Shown in pieces: positions 16,795 to 24,876 of a DNA stretch of 64,000 bases. The stretch's first letter is position 1. Every line of letters begins with the position of its first letter. The translations under genes were made by a program, and so were the position numbers. Below the pieces are notes generated by a model that did not search any database, was not told where the DNA came from, and saw nothing but the letters and a program-made list of their open reading frames with translations. This stretch comes from Paenibacillus terricola (GTDB lineage: Bacteria; Bacillota; Bacilli; Paenibacillales; Paenibacillaceae): assembly GCF_014779765.1 (NCBI RefSeq), contig NZ_JACXZA010000001.1, forward strand, positions 124,001 to 188,000, given 5' to 3'.

Positions 16795-18378
16795 ATGAAT
16801 CGAATAGGGCTGGCTATGAATCAGACAAGGCTGCGAGGCGTTCTGATGCTCGTGTTCATTCTGATTATTGTTGGGACGACGGCTTGCGGCGGCAATGAGA
16901 AGGATGCCACTCCGATCGATCCGAATCATGAGAAGGAAGTCAAGTTGGTCGGGTATTTGATCGGAGAAGCGCCTAAGGGGATGCCGCAGGTGCTTCAAGC
17001 GATTAATGAGAAGCTCAAGAGAGATATCAATGCGACGATCGAGCTTAATTATATCGGTTGGGGCGATGCCGCTTCGAAATATCCGCTAGTGCTCGCAAGC
17101 GGGCAGGACGTTGATTTTATTTTTGCAGCAGAATGGATCTACTATGTCTCGGAAGCGACCCGAGGTTCGCTCTATCCGCTTAGCCGCGAGCTGCTGGAGA
17201 AATATATGCCTCGGCATATGAAGAACATGCCGCCCGAGGCGCTGGAAGCAGCCAAAGTGAACGGCACGCCTTATATGATCCCGACATCCTCGCCGGATAC
17301 GATGGTCAATGTAGCGCTGTTCCGCAAGGATGTCATGGAGAAGGCGGGAATGACGGGGATTACCAAGTTCTCTGAGATCGAACCTTATCTTGCAGAGATC
17401 AAGAAGAGCTACCCGGGAATGACGCCGCTCAATCTCGATTCTCGTTACGATCTGCCTGTTCCGTTCAGCTACCTTCTGTCCGAGAAGTTTGCTTGGTCCA
17501 GCGCGCCAATCGATTCGGGCGATCCGCTTGCAGAGGGCGTCGCCGTTGATATGGAAGACCCTACTGGTACGATGCACAGCATGATTGAAGAGCCGATGCT
17601 CGGCTATCAGAAAGAAGCTGCCCGGATCATGAAGGATTGGTATGACAAGGGTTATATCAATCGGAACCCGTATGCGAACAGTATTCGTTCGAAGGACAAC
17701 TTCTGCAATGGCAAATCGGGCATTGCATTCGGCAATTCGATCGATACGCAGAATGTGTTTATGACCTGCAAGGAGCAGGGCATCGATATTTATCCATTCC
17801 CTCTGCTGTATCCTTCCGGCAAGGCATCGAAGGTAAGTTTGCTGAACAATGGGGCGGCAATTGCGTCATCTTCTAAGAATCCCGAGCGAGCGATGGAGGC
17901 CTTGGATCTGCTGATGGACGACCCTTCGTATGCGTACTTGGCTTATTACGGGATCGAGGGCATCAATTATGTGTTCACGCCAGACGGGCGTATCGGTCTG
18001 CCGGAAGGAGTCACATCAGAAACAAACACGTATCCCCCGGATGCCGCAGGCTTCTGGTTCGTGAATAAGAACCTATTCAAGCCGATGGCTAATTGGACAG
18101 ACTCCTATACGGCGCTGCAAGAACAAATTAGACCGCTGGTGGAAGCCGTTCCATACCGTAACTTCTTCTTCAATTCCGCTGAGGTGAAGTCGGAGATCGC
18201 TAATATGAAGAACGTGTCCACGCAGTATGCGCAATCGATCTATATCGGAGCGGTGGATAATGTGGATGCGGCCCTCGATACACTGAGCGTCCATCTGAAG
18301 AAGGCTGGCATTGACAAGGTAAAGACGGAAGTGCAGAAGCAAGGGGACGAGTATCTAGCTCGTCAGAGCAAACGATAA
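16795..18378 (+). CDS. Extracellular solute-binding lipoprotein (DUF3502-type), first copy
   Basis: The signal sequence ends in a lipobox at GTTACGG, so the protein is membrane-anchored outside. It is a family 1-like carbohydrate binding protein with the conserved EAPKGMPQVLQAINEKL, YIGWGDAASKYPL and PPDAAGFWFVNK segments and a C-terminal DUF3502 region. ATG 16795 follows AAGGAGGAGG; ATG 16768 overlaps the kinase stop but has a poorly spaced ribosome binding site. It is co-transcribed with the two-component genes and is a close paralogue of the binding protein at 20825. This copy may present ligand to the kinase and not only to the transporter; that is inference. Confidence 0.9.
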   Translation: MNRIGLAMNQTRLRGVLMLVFILIIVGTTACGGNEKDATPIDPNHEKEVKLVGYLIGEAPKGMPQVLQAINEKLKRDINATIELNYIGWGDAASKYPLVLASGQDVDFIFAAEWIYYVSEATRGSLYPLSRELLEKYMPRHMKNMPPEALEAAKVNGTPYMIPTSSPDTMVNVALFRKDVMEKAGMTGITKFSEIEPYLAEIKKSYPGMTPLNLDSRYDLPVPFSYLLSEKFAWSSAPIDSGDPLAEGVAVDMEDPTGTMHSMIEEPMLGYQKEAARIMKDWYDKGYINRNPYANSIRSKDNFCNGKSGIAFGNSIDTQNVFMTCKEQGIDIYPFPLLYPSGKASKVSLLNNGAAIASSSKNPERAMEALDLLMDDPSYAYLAYYGIEGINYVFTPDGRIGLPEGVTSETNTYPPDAAGFWFVNKNLFKPMANWTDSYTALQEQIRPLVEAVPYRNFFFNSAEVKSEIANMKNVSTQYAQSIYIGAVDNVDAALDTLSVHLKKAGIDKVKTEVQKQGDEYLARQSKR

Positions 18379-18401
18379 CGGTAGTTGAAGTTGAAGTTGA
18401 G

Positions 18402-18440
18402 GCCTGTCCGGGCTGAAAATCCGGGCGGGCTTTTTATTTT
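18402..18440 (+). terminator. Intrinsic terminator after first binding-protein gene
   Basis: GCCTGTCCGG (18402-18411) pairs with CCGGGCGGGC (18421-18430), allowing G-U pairs, followed by TTTTTATTTT. It separates the yesNM-lipoprotein unit from the permease genes. Confidence 0.82.
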
Positions 18441-18570
18441 GGCCAATGGTCAATCATTCGTCGGCTGTTCTCCTTCACCCTTAACGGTTACCAAAGTGGC
18501 TACTCCATCCAAAATGTCTGTTTTGAGTGCGTAACGGTTGTGGGCGTGGCTATTGTGGCGCAAACGGACC

Positions 18571-18619
18571 AAATGTAAGCGATACGTAACCAATAAGCAC
18601 TTATGCAACCCTTACATTT
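18571..18619. repeat. Inverted repeat and nearby direct repeats in 520-bp intergenic region
   Basis: AAATGTAAG (18571-18579) and CTTACATTT (18611-18619) form a perfect 9-bp inverted repeat. Within and after it, AATAAGCACTTATGCAACC and AATAAGCACGCCTGCAACC are near direct repeats (18593-18611 and 18640-18660). No gene lies between 18441 and 18897. The repeats look like family-specific intergenic elements or operator sites. Confidence 0.45.
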
Positions 18620-18825
18620 GCGGAAGGGGCCAATCAGAACAAATAAGCACGCCTGCAACCGTAAGAGCAACGATGCTTGTAAGCAGCGGTGCTGTGACTC
18701 CCCCTTTCTGAAAGGTTTTTTGTCAGGTGTCCAAATTACTCACCCCAAGCTTGGATTATCAAAGATAAACGTAATATAGCCGTGTGGGAAGCCGCCCTCG
18801 ATTCCAGTACGATTACAGCATAGTT

Positions 18826-18877
18826 ACTAGAGGTACTGCTAGAGGTTACTACTAGAGGCTGCACGCACTACTAGAGA
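18826..18877. repeat. Four short CTAGAG direct repeats upstream of permease gene
   Basis: ACTAGAGG, GCTAGAGG, ACTAGAGG and ACTAGAGA occur at 18826, 18838, 18850 and 18870, just before the ribosome binding site of the first permease gene. The first three are spaced about 12 bp apart. They could bind the AraC-type regulator but may equally be slippage products. Confidence 0.4.
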
Positions 18878-18897
18878 ATGGTTACGGAGGTTGTTGC

Positions 18898-19800
18898 ATG
18901 AAAGATATTCGCAGGCATTGGATGCTCTACATGATGTTTCTGCCGGTTGCCGTCTACTTTATCGTATTCGCTTACATTCCGATGGCGGGCATTGTGATGG
19001 CATTCGAATCCTACACCCGTACAGGCGGCATGTTCTTCAGCAAATGGGTCGGGTTCGATAATTTCCACTATTTCTTCGCATCGGGAAAAGCATGGCTCGT
19101 CACTCGCAACACGATCGTGTACAACGTCATTTTTCTCGGCTGTTATACGGTGTTTTCGATTATCGCGGCAGTGTTCATGTCGGAGATTCGCAGCAAATTC
19201 TTCAAGAAGGTAAGCCAGACGCTTATGTTCCTGCCTTACTTTATCTCGTGGGTTACCGTCTCTGCATTCGTCTACAATTTCTTCAATTACGAGTACGGGA
19301 TCGTGAACAAAATCCTGCATTACTTCGGCATGGAAGGCATCGATATTTACTCCAATACGAGCTACTGGTACTTCCTGCTTCCTTTCTTGTATGTGTGGAA
19401 ATGGGTCGGTTACGGCAGCATCTTGTACCTCGCTGCAATCGTCGGGATCGACCAAGAAATCTATGAAGCAGCGACGATCGACGGAGCAACACGGTTCCAG
19501 CGCATCATGCGCATTACGCTTCCGCTGCTGAAGCCAACGATGATTATTCTCATTCTGCTGGGGCTTGGCCGCATTATGCGAGGCGAGTTCGATATGTTCT
19601 ACCAGCTCATCGGCAACAACGGGCTGCTTATGGACGCCACAGATATTATCGATACGTTAGCGTTCCGTTCCTTGATGGGCTCCGCTGACTTCGGTATGGC
19701 ATCGTCGGTTGGGGTGTACCAATCGGTGCTGACGCTGATCATTATCCTTACGGCCAACTGGCTTGTTCGCAAATACGACAGGGACCACGCGCTCTTCTAG
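18898..19800 (+). CDS. Carbohydrate ABC transporter permease, LplB type
   Basis: The 300-residue inner-membrane subunit of a CUT1-type importer has about six TM segments. The EAA loop that contacts the ATPase is clear: EIYEAATIDGATRFQRIMRITLPLLKP. The N-terminus (RRHWMLYMMFLPVAVYFIVFAYIPMAGIVMAFESY) is typical of LplB. ATG 18898 follows GGAGG. It pairs with the LplC-type permease 48 bp downstream. No cognate ATPase is encoded in the window; LplB/C systems commonly share a general MsmX-type ATPase encoded elsewhere. Confidence 0.92.
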   Translation: MKDIRRHWMLYMMFLPVAVYFIVFAYIPMAGIVMAFESYTRTGGMFFSKWVGFDNFHYFFASGKAWLVTRNTIVYNVIFLGCYTVFSIIAAVFMSEIRSKFFKKVSQTLMFLPYFISWVTVSAFVYNFFNYEYGIVNKILHYFGMEGIDIYSNTSYWYFLLPFLYVWKWVGYGSILYLAAIVGIDQEIYEAATIDGATRFQRIMRITLPLLKPTMIILILLGLGRIMRGEFDMFYQLIGNNGLLMDATDIIDTLAFRSLMGSADFGMASSVGVYQSVLTLIIILTANWLVRKYDRDHALF

Positions 19801-19848
19801 AACGAGCGTTAGCGGCCCCTTCATTTCCCACAGAAAGCTGGTGTAACC

Positions 19849-20748
19849 ATGAGCAGTTCAACTGCTGACAATCGCAAGCTCAATTCCGCTCCCGTATTCA
19901 CGGCCGTTGCTTATACCGTCGTTTCGATCATCGCTCTTATTTGCCTCATACCATTCGTGGTTCTGCTGGCAGGCGCATTCTCCTCCGAGAGTTCGGTCAT
20001 CAGCGATGGGTACTGGTTCTGGCCTCGCGATTTCTCGCTCGATGCGTTCAAGTTCATATTCCGCTACCCGGGCGATGTGCTCTCCGCTTACAAGGTATCG
20101 ATTCTCATTGCTGTAATCGGCACGGCGCTGTCGCTTTTCTGCTCGACGATGGCCGCTTATGTGCTGGGGCGCAAAGAGCTCAAGCACCGCAACAAGCTGG
20201 CGTTCTTCCTATTCTTCACGACGTTGTTCAGCGGCGGTCTCGCGCCTTACTACATCTGGTTGAGCCGCAATCTGCACCTGAGCAATACGTATGCCGTGCT
20301 CATCTTGGTTCCGATGTTCAACGTCATGTACATTCTCATCCTGCGCAGCTTTATTTCGTCCTCCGTACCGGAGCCGCTGATTGAATCAGCGAGAATCGAT
20401 GGAGCGGGAGATCTTCGGATTTTTCTCCAAATGATTCTGCCGCTCAGCAAGCCAGCACTTGCTTCGATCGGGGTGTTTACCGCTTTGGCCTATTGGAACG
20501 ACTGGTGGACCGCGATGATGTTCACGACGAAGGACCCGCTCATTCCATTGCAATATTTGCTGTACAAAATGCTGTCGTCGGTCAATCTATCCTCCGCCAT
20601 GTCGCAGCATGTGACGAACTTAGATGCTCCGAAGGAGACGTTCAAGCTGGCGATGACCGTTATCGCAACAGGACCGATTCTAATTGTTTTCCCGTTCGTA
20701 CAGAAGTATTTTGTCAGCGGCGTCACGATCGGCGCTGTGAAAGGTTGA
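19849..20748 (+). CDS. Carbohydrate ABC transporter permease, LplC/YtcP type
   Basis: This is the second permease of the importer, 299 residues with about six TM helices. The ABC-contact loop is a variant EAA motif, EPLIESARIDGAGDLRIFLQMILPLSKP. The start VVSIIALICLIPFVVLLAGAFSS is typical of the YtcP subgroup. ATG 19849 has AAAGCTGG as a weak ribosome binding site, so coupling to the upstream gene is possible. It is followed by the second binding-protein gene, completing permease-permease-receptor order. Confidence 0.92.
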   Translation: MSSSTADNRKLNSAPVFTAVAYTVVSIIALICLIPFVVLLAGAFSSESSVISDGYWFWPRDFSLDAFKFIFRYPGDVLSAYKVSILIAVIGTALSLFCSTMAAYVLGRKELKHRNKLAFFLFFTTLFSGGLAPYYIWLSRNLHLSNTYAVLILVPMFNVMYILILRSFISSSVPEPLIESARIDGAGDLRIFLQMILPLSKPALASIGVFTALAYWNDWWTAMMFTTKDPLIPLQYLLYKMLSSVNLSSAMSQHVTNLDAPKETFKLAMTVIATGPILIVFPFVQKYFVSGVTIGAVKG

Positions 20749-20824
20749 TATAAGTTCCGCAATCATTCGGGATTTATATAGATGTGCTTGCTAGGCTTGG
20801 CCACTACAAAAGGGAGGGATTCAA

Positions 20825-22468
20825 GTGAAAGGAAACAGAAAAAGAATGTGGTTAATGCTGGCGTTGTCCGTTATTCTGACGTTCACGCTCGCCGCTTGCG
20901 GCAGCAGTAAAGACAAAGAAACGAGCAGTACGACAGATACGACTAAGGCAACAGATTCGAAGACGGACACAGCTTCGACAGATAAAGACTCGTCGACCGC
21001 TCCGGCAGATACGGGTATTGACCATTCCAAGGCAGTGAAGCTCGTTGGCTACCTGCTCGGCGAAGCGCCGAAAGGCATGCCGGAAGTGATGGCTGCGCTG
21101 AATGAGAAGCTGCAGAAGGACATTAATGCAACGCTCGAGATCAACTATATCGGTTGGGGCGATATCGCTTCCAAGTATCCGCTGATCCTTGCAGCGGGTG
21201 AAGATGTCGACTTCGTCTTCACGGCAGACTGGAACTTCTACGTGCAAGAAGCGAACAAAGGCTCCTTCAAAGAGATCACGACGGATCTGCTTCAGAAATA
21301 TATGCCGAAGTACTATGCTAAGCAGGACGCATCAGCTTACAAGGCTGCCCAAGTGCAAGGCAAGCAGTACATGATTCCAACGACGACGCCTGACCGCAAG
21401 GTTAACGTAATCGTTCTTCGCAAGGATGTCATGGACAAGGCGGGTCTGACGAATCCGACGAAGCTGTCGGAGCTGGAGCCGTATTTTGCAGAGATTAAGA
21501 AAGACTACCCGAACATGACGCCGCTGAACTTGGATTCCCAATATGATTTGCCTGCGCCATTCGGTGCGTTGGTATCGGAGAAATTCGCTTATGCGGGCGC
21601 TCCCGGCGATTCCGGCGATCCGTCCGGCGTCGGCAACTATATGGATCTCGAGGATCAATCGGGCAAAGTGCTCAGCATCACCGACGAGCCGGTACAAGGC
21701 GCATTCAAATACGCTGCAGGCATCATGAAACAATGGTACGATGCGGGATATGTAAACAAGAATCCGTATTCGAACAAAGTTCGCTCGAAAGACAACTTCT
21801 GCGAGAATAAAGCAGGCGTCGCTTTCGGCAACTCGATCGATATTCAAGCTACGCTTGCTTCGTGTAAGGAGAAAGGCATCGACACGTACATTATGCCGGT
21901 TCTCTCGCCGTCGGGTCATGCGCCTGCTAACAGCTGGTTGAACAACGGCGTCGCAATCGCTGCTGGTTCGAAGAACCCAGAGCGCGCGCTGGAAGCGCTG
22001 GATCTGCTCATGCAGGACGAATCGTATGTCATGACGGACTACTACGGCATCGAAGGCAAGAACTACGTGCTCACTTCCGACGGCAAGCTTGGCCTGCCAG
22101 AAGGCGTTGCAGCAGCCGATAACACGTACCCGCCAGACGCAGCAGGCTTCTGGTTCGTGAACAAAGATTTCTTGAAACCAAGCGTAAGCTGGACGGATTC
22201 TTACATCGATCTGAATAATAAGGTCAAAGATTATTTGATTCAAATCCCGTATCTCGGTTTCTCGTTCAACTCGGATAATGTGAAGACGGAGATCGCGAAT
22301 TTGAAGAACGTCTCGACGCAATACTTCCTGCCGTTCGCTGTTGGTTCGGTCAAGGACGTAGATGCATCGTTCGATGCGCTCGTTTCCAAAATGAAAGCAG
22401 CAGGCGTAGACAAAGTGAAGACGGAGCTTGAGACGCAAGCTTCGGCATTCCTCGCCGCTAAAGGGTAA
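20825..22468 (+). CDS. Extracellular solute-binding lipoprotein (DUF3502-type), second copy
   Basis: GTG 20825 follows AGGGAGGG. The signal peptide ends with the lipobox TLAAC, then a serine/threonine/aspartate-rich tether of about 45 residues. The mature domain shares long stretches with the copy at 16795 (EAPKGMPEVMAALNEKL, YIGWGDIASKYPL, KNPERALEALDLLM, PPDAAGFWFVNKD). It is therefore a paralogue from local duplication. It directly follows the two permease genes and is the likely transport receptor of the importer. A terminator with TTTTTATTTT follows. Confidence 0.93.
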   Translation: MKGNRKRMWLMLALSVILTFTLAACGSSKDKETSSTTDTTKATDSKTDTASTDKDSSTAPADTGIDHSKAVKLVGYLLGEAPKGMPEVMAALNEKLQKDINATLEINYIGWGDIASKYPLILAAGEDVDFVFTADWNFYVQEANKGSFKEITTDLLQKYMPKYYAKQDASAYKAAQVQGKQYMIPTTTPDRKVNVIVLRKDVMDKAGLTNPTKLSELEPYFAEIKKDYPNMTPLNLDSQYDLPAPFGALVSEKFAYAGAPGDSGDPSGVGNYMDLEDQSGKVLSITDEPVQGAFKYAAGIMKQWYDAGYVNKNPYSNKVRSKDNFCENKAGVAFGNSIDIQATLASCKEKGIDTYIMPVLSPSGHAPANSWLNNGVAIAAGSKNPERALEALDLLMQDESYVMTDYYGIEGKNYVLTSDGKLGLPEGVAAADNTYPPDAAGFWFVNKDFLKPSVSWTDSYIDLNNKVKDYLIQIPYLGFSFNSDNVKTEIANLKNVSTQYFLPFAVGSVKDVDASFDALVSKMKAAGVDKVKTELETQASAFLAAKG

Positions 22469-22481
22469 ATCGTAGTTGCGG

Positions 22482-22520
22482 CCGTCTCTCGCCAGTCATG
22501 GCGGGGACGGTTTTTATTTT
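22482..22520 (+). terminator. Intrinsic terminator after second binding-protein gene
   Basis: CCGTCTCTCGCC pairs imperfectly with GGCGGGGACGG across a 7-nt loop and is followed by TTTTTATTTT. It ends the permease-receptor unit. Confidence 0.8.
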
Positions 22521-22619
22521 AGAGAGAGAGCGGGATGCTGGAGAGTAAGTGAGTATGGTAGTAGGTAGAAGATAGTAGGGATCATGCATGTTATTGTGCT
22601 GCTGAAAGGTGGGGAACAT

Positions 22620-23561
22620 ATGAATGTACGAATAGTGGCTTCTACGTATCAAGGATGGTCGTCTGTGGTGCTAGAGTCTGAGCTTGTTCGAGTGGAACTC
22701 ATTCCGCAATTAGGCGCCAAGATTGTGTCATTGTCCTATAAGCCTACAGGCAAGGAGTGGCTGCTTGATGCCGGCGAGCGCGAGCTCAAGCTCAAGCAGG
22801 CGGATGGTTTGTCCTTCGGGCAATTGGATATGAGCGGTTGGGATGAGTGCTTTCCGACGATTGATGCATGCTCGATTGAGCTGGAGGATGCGGTGGTTGT
22901 ATCGCTGCCCGATCACGGAGAAGTGTGGTCTTTGTCTTGGGAGGCTTCGCTGGGAGCGGACTCCGTATGCTGCTCGGTAAACGGCGCTGCGCTGCCATAT
23001 GAGCTGTCGCGGACGATTTCGTTTGCAGATGAGGGTATCGTACGGATGGATTACCGCGTAGTCAATCTTGGGGAACAGTCAATGCCGTTCCTATGGGTGC
23101 CGCATCCGCAATTCGCTGTTGAAGAGCCGACGCAGCTTGAGCTTCCGACATCTACGGAGGATGCCTTATGTGTGTTCGGAGAGCTTCATCATCAGACGGG
23201 CGAGCGATATCGATGGGATGAACTGTCGTTGATTAGCGCTGCTGTAAGTGGAGACGGACATAAGTATTACGCTCCTTCTAAGCGGGAGGAGGGCTGGTGC
23301 AGGCTGCTCGCTCTAGGCAGTGGGAACTGGCTGCGTCTCGAGGTGGATCCGCAGCAGGTTCCATACTTCGGCGTGTGGATCGATGAGGGGATGTTTAATG
23401 ATCGCAATGTCATTACGCCGGAGCCTTCGATCGGTTATTATGATTCGCTGGCTCGTGCAGTGGAGAACGGGAGCGCGCCATTCATTGCTCCTGGAGACGC
23501 ATATGAATGGTCGATGAAGCTTCAACCGGGAGAGATGGAGCCAGGGCATCTTAATAAATAG
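22620..23561 (+). CDS. Aldose epimerase/galactose mutarotase-like protein
   Basis: The 313-residue product shows the beta-sandwich pattern of the mutarotase-like superfamily. It starts with a strand-rich VVLESELVRVELIPQLGAKIVSLSYKPTGKEWL. The segments SGWDECFPTIDAC and PFLWVPHPQFAV match the DUF4380/mutarotase layout. ATG 22620 follows AAAGGTGGGG; upstream ATG 22584 precedes that site. Its position after the sugar importer suggests it handles an imported or released sugar. The catalytic histidines of GalM are not all evident, so the exact activity is open. Confidence 0.65.
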   Translation: MNVRIVASTYQGWSSVVLESELVRVELIPQLGAKIVSLSYKPTGKEWLLDAGERELKLKQADGLSFGQLDMSGWDECFPTIDACSIELEDAVVVSLPDHGEVWSLSWEASLGADSVCCSVNGAALPYELSRTISFADEGIVRMDYRVVNLGEQSMPFLWVPHPQFAVEEPTQLELPTSTEDALCVFGELHHQTGERYRWDELSLISAAVSGDGHKYYAPSKREEGWCRLLALGSGNWLRLEVDPQQVPYFGVWIDEGMFNDRNVITPEPSIGYYDSLARAVENGSAPFIAPGDAYEWSMKLQPGEMEPGHLNK

Positions 23562-23626
23562 GGTTGACGAGCATTTGGCGGGTATGATAAATTATTGGCA
23601 AATATTTCATTATTGAACGTGACGGA

Positions 23627-23675
23627 AGCACCGTCAGATAACGCCTTAGCCGGCGTCATCTGGCGGTGCTTTTTT
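23627..23675 (+). terminator. Strong intrinsic terminator just upstream of the tad operon
   Basis: A 19-bp stem (23627-23645 with 23652-23670, one G-U and one mismatch) with a 6-nt loop is followed by six T. It lies 66 bp after the epimerase-like gene and only about 25 nt before the tadZ start codon. That leaves almost no room for a separate promoter downstream. It may end the upstream gene, act as an attenuator of the tad operon, or both. Confidence 0.88.
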
Positions 23676-23700
23676 GTGCGTTGCGAAGGAAGGAGCAGTC

Positions 23701-24876
23701 ATGTTCGAGCAACCGATTCAACTCGTATTCGCATCAACGGATGTAGAGTATGTGCATCGCGTCGCACAGTTCGTAAGAGATTCGCCGCCGCTGGCGGAGA
23801 GATGGCAGCTGACCGCGTTCACGAACAGCGCAGCGCTCCGCCATTATTTGCGCAGCGGCTTCCCCGCCGATATGGTTGCGGCGGACGGGGCAATGCGCGC
23901 GGAGCTTGCGGCTTCCGGCGAATGGCCGGCTATTCCCGCGGCCGCGCTGTGCGAGGGTCCCGGCGAGTCTGTCCAGCCCGAAACAAGGGCGGTGAAGCGG
24001 CTGCAGCCGCTGCCGCAATTGTTTCATGCGCTGCATGCCATCTATGCTGAGCAGTCCATGCCAAGACGGCTTGCTGATCCTGGCGAAGGCGCCAGCGTTG
24101 CGGTTGTTTGCTCGGCGTCTGGCGGAGTCGGCAAGACGACGCTGTCGATTCATTTGGCGCATCAGGCGGCATTGACGGGCTGCCGCACCTTTTATTTGAA
24201 CTTAGAGGTTTGGAACGGAACGGATCTATGGCTTGGTGGTGGACATGGGGAGTCCGATGGCGGGATGGATGGTTTCGCACAGCTTCTATATACGCTGCAA
24301 AGCGACCCAGAGCAGGCGGCTTCTCGATTGCCCGGCTTCTGCCGTACGGATGCATTATTACGTTTCGACTACTTTGAACCTTGCCGTAATCCGGAGGATC
24401 GGATATCGCTTACCGCTGCAACCGCTCTCCAGATGATTGAAACGATCGCACGAAGCGGGCTTTATGAGCTCGTTGTAATCGACTTGGATGGCATGGCGAG
24501 TGAGCTTCATATGGCTGTATTCGAACGCTGCAGCCAACTGATCTATTTGGAAGAGAACTCGCTGGCTGCTAATCGCAAGAAGGAGCGGTTTCTCTCCTAT
24601 GCGCGAAGCAAGCGGGGTGAACCGTTTCGGCAGGTTGAGCAGCATATGATTACCGTTCGCCGAGGGGAGAGGACGGCTGAGGGAGCGAATCAGCCGCTTG
24701 GTCAAACGGAGAGAAACCGTGGTACACGTGCGCATGCTGCTGTCATTGAACTCCCGTTCATCGAGACATGGCGCATGCGTGACGGCGGACGCTTGCTGCC
24801 ATCATCGCGTCTGCGTGGTGCGTCGGAACGTGTGCTTGCGGCAGTTGGTCTTGGCGCGAAGGAGCACGTGATGTGA
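23701..24876 (+). CDS. tadZ: TadZ/CpaE-like ATPase of the tad pilus system
   Basis: The 391-residue protein has an N-terminal receiver-like region without a clear phospho-acceptor. A MinD/ParA-type ATPase domain follows, with deviant Walker A SGGVGKTT (residues 140-147) and a later VVIDLDG. TadZ/CpaE proteins place the Tad secretion apparatus at the cell pole or envelope site. ATG 23701 follows GGAAGGAG. The gene is first of a ten-gene run with tiny gaps or overlaps, all for an Flp-type pilus. It sits 25 nt behind an intrinsic terminator. Confidence 0.85.
   Translation: MFEQPIQLVFASTDVEYVHRVAQFVRDSPPLAERWQLTAFTNSAALRHYLRSGFPADMVAADGAMRAELAASGEWPAIPAAALCEGPGESVQPETRAVKRLQPLPQLFHALHAIYAEQSMPRRLADPGEGASVAVVCSASGGVGKTTLSIHLAHQAALTGCRTFYLNLEVWNGTDLWLGGGHGESDGGMDGFAQLLYTLQSDPEQAASRLPGFCRTDALLRFDYFEPCRNPEDRISLTAATALQMIETIARSGLYELVVIDLDGMASELHMAVFERCSQLIYLEENSLAANRKKERFLSYARSKRGEPFRQVEQHMITVRRGERTAEGANQPLGQTERNRGTRAHAAVIELPFIETWRMRDGGRLLPSSRLRGASERVLAAVGLGAKEHVM

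Noticed and set aside
21332-22438. Minus-strand open frame of about 370 codons opposite the second binding-protein gene
   Set aside because: No ribosome site or motifs; a shadow of the high-bias coding strand.
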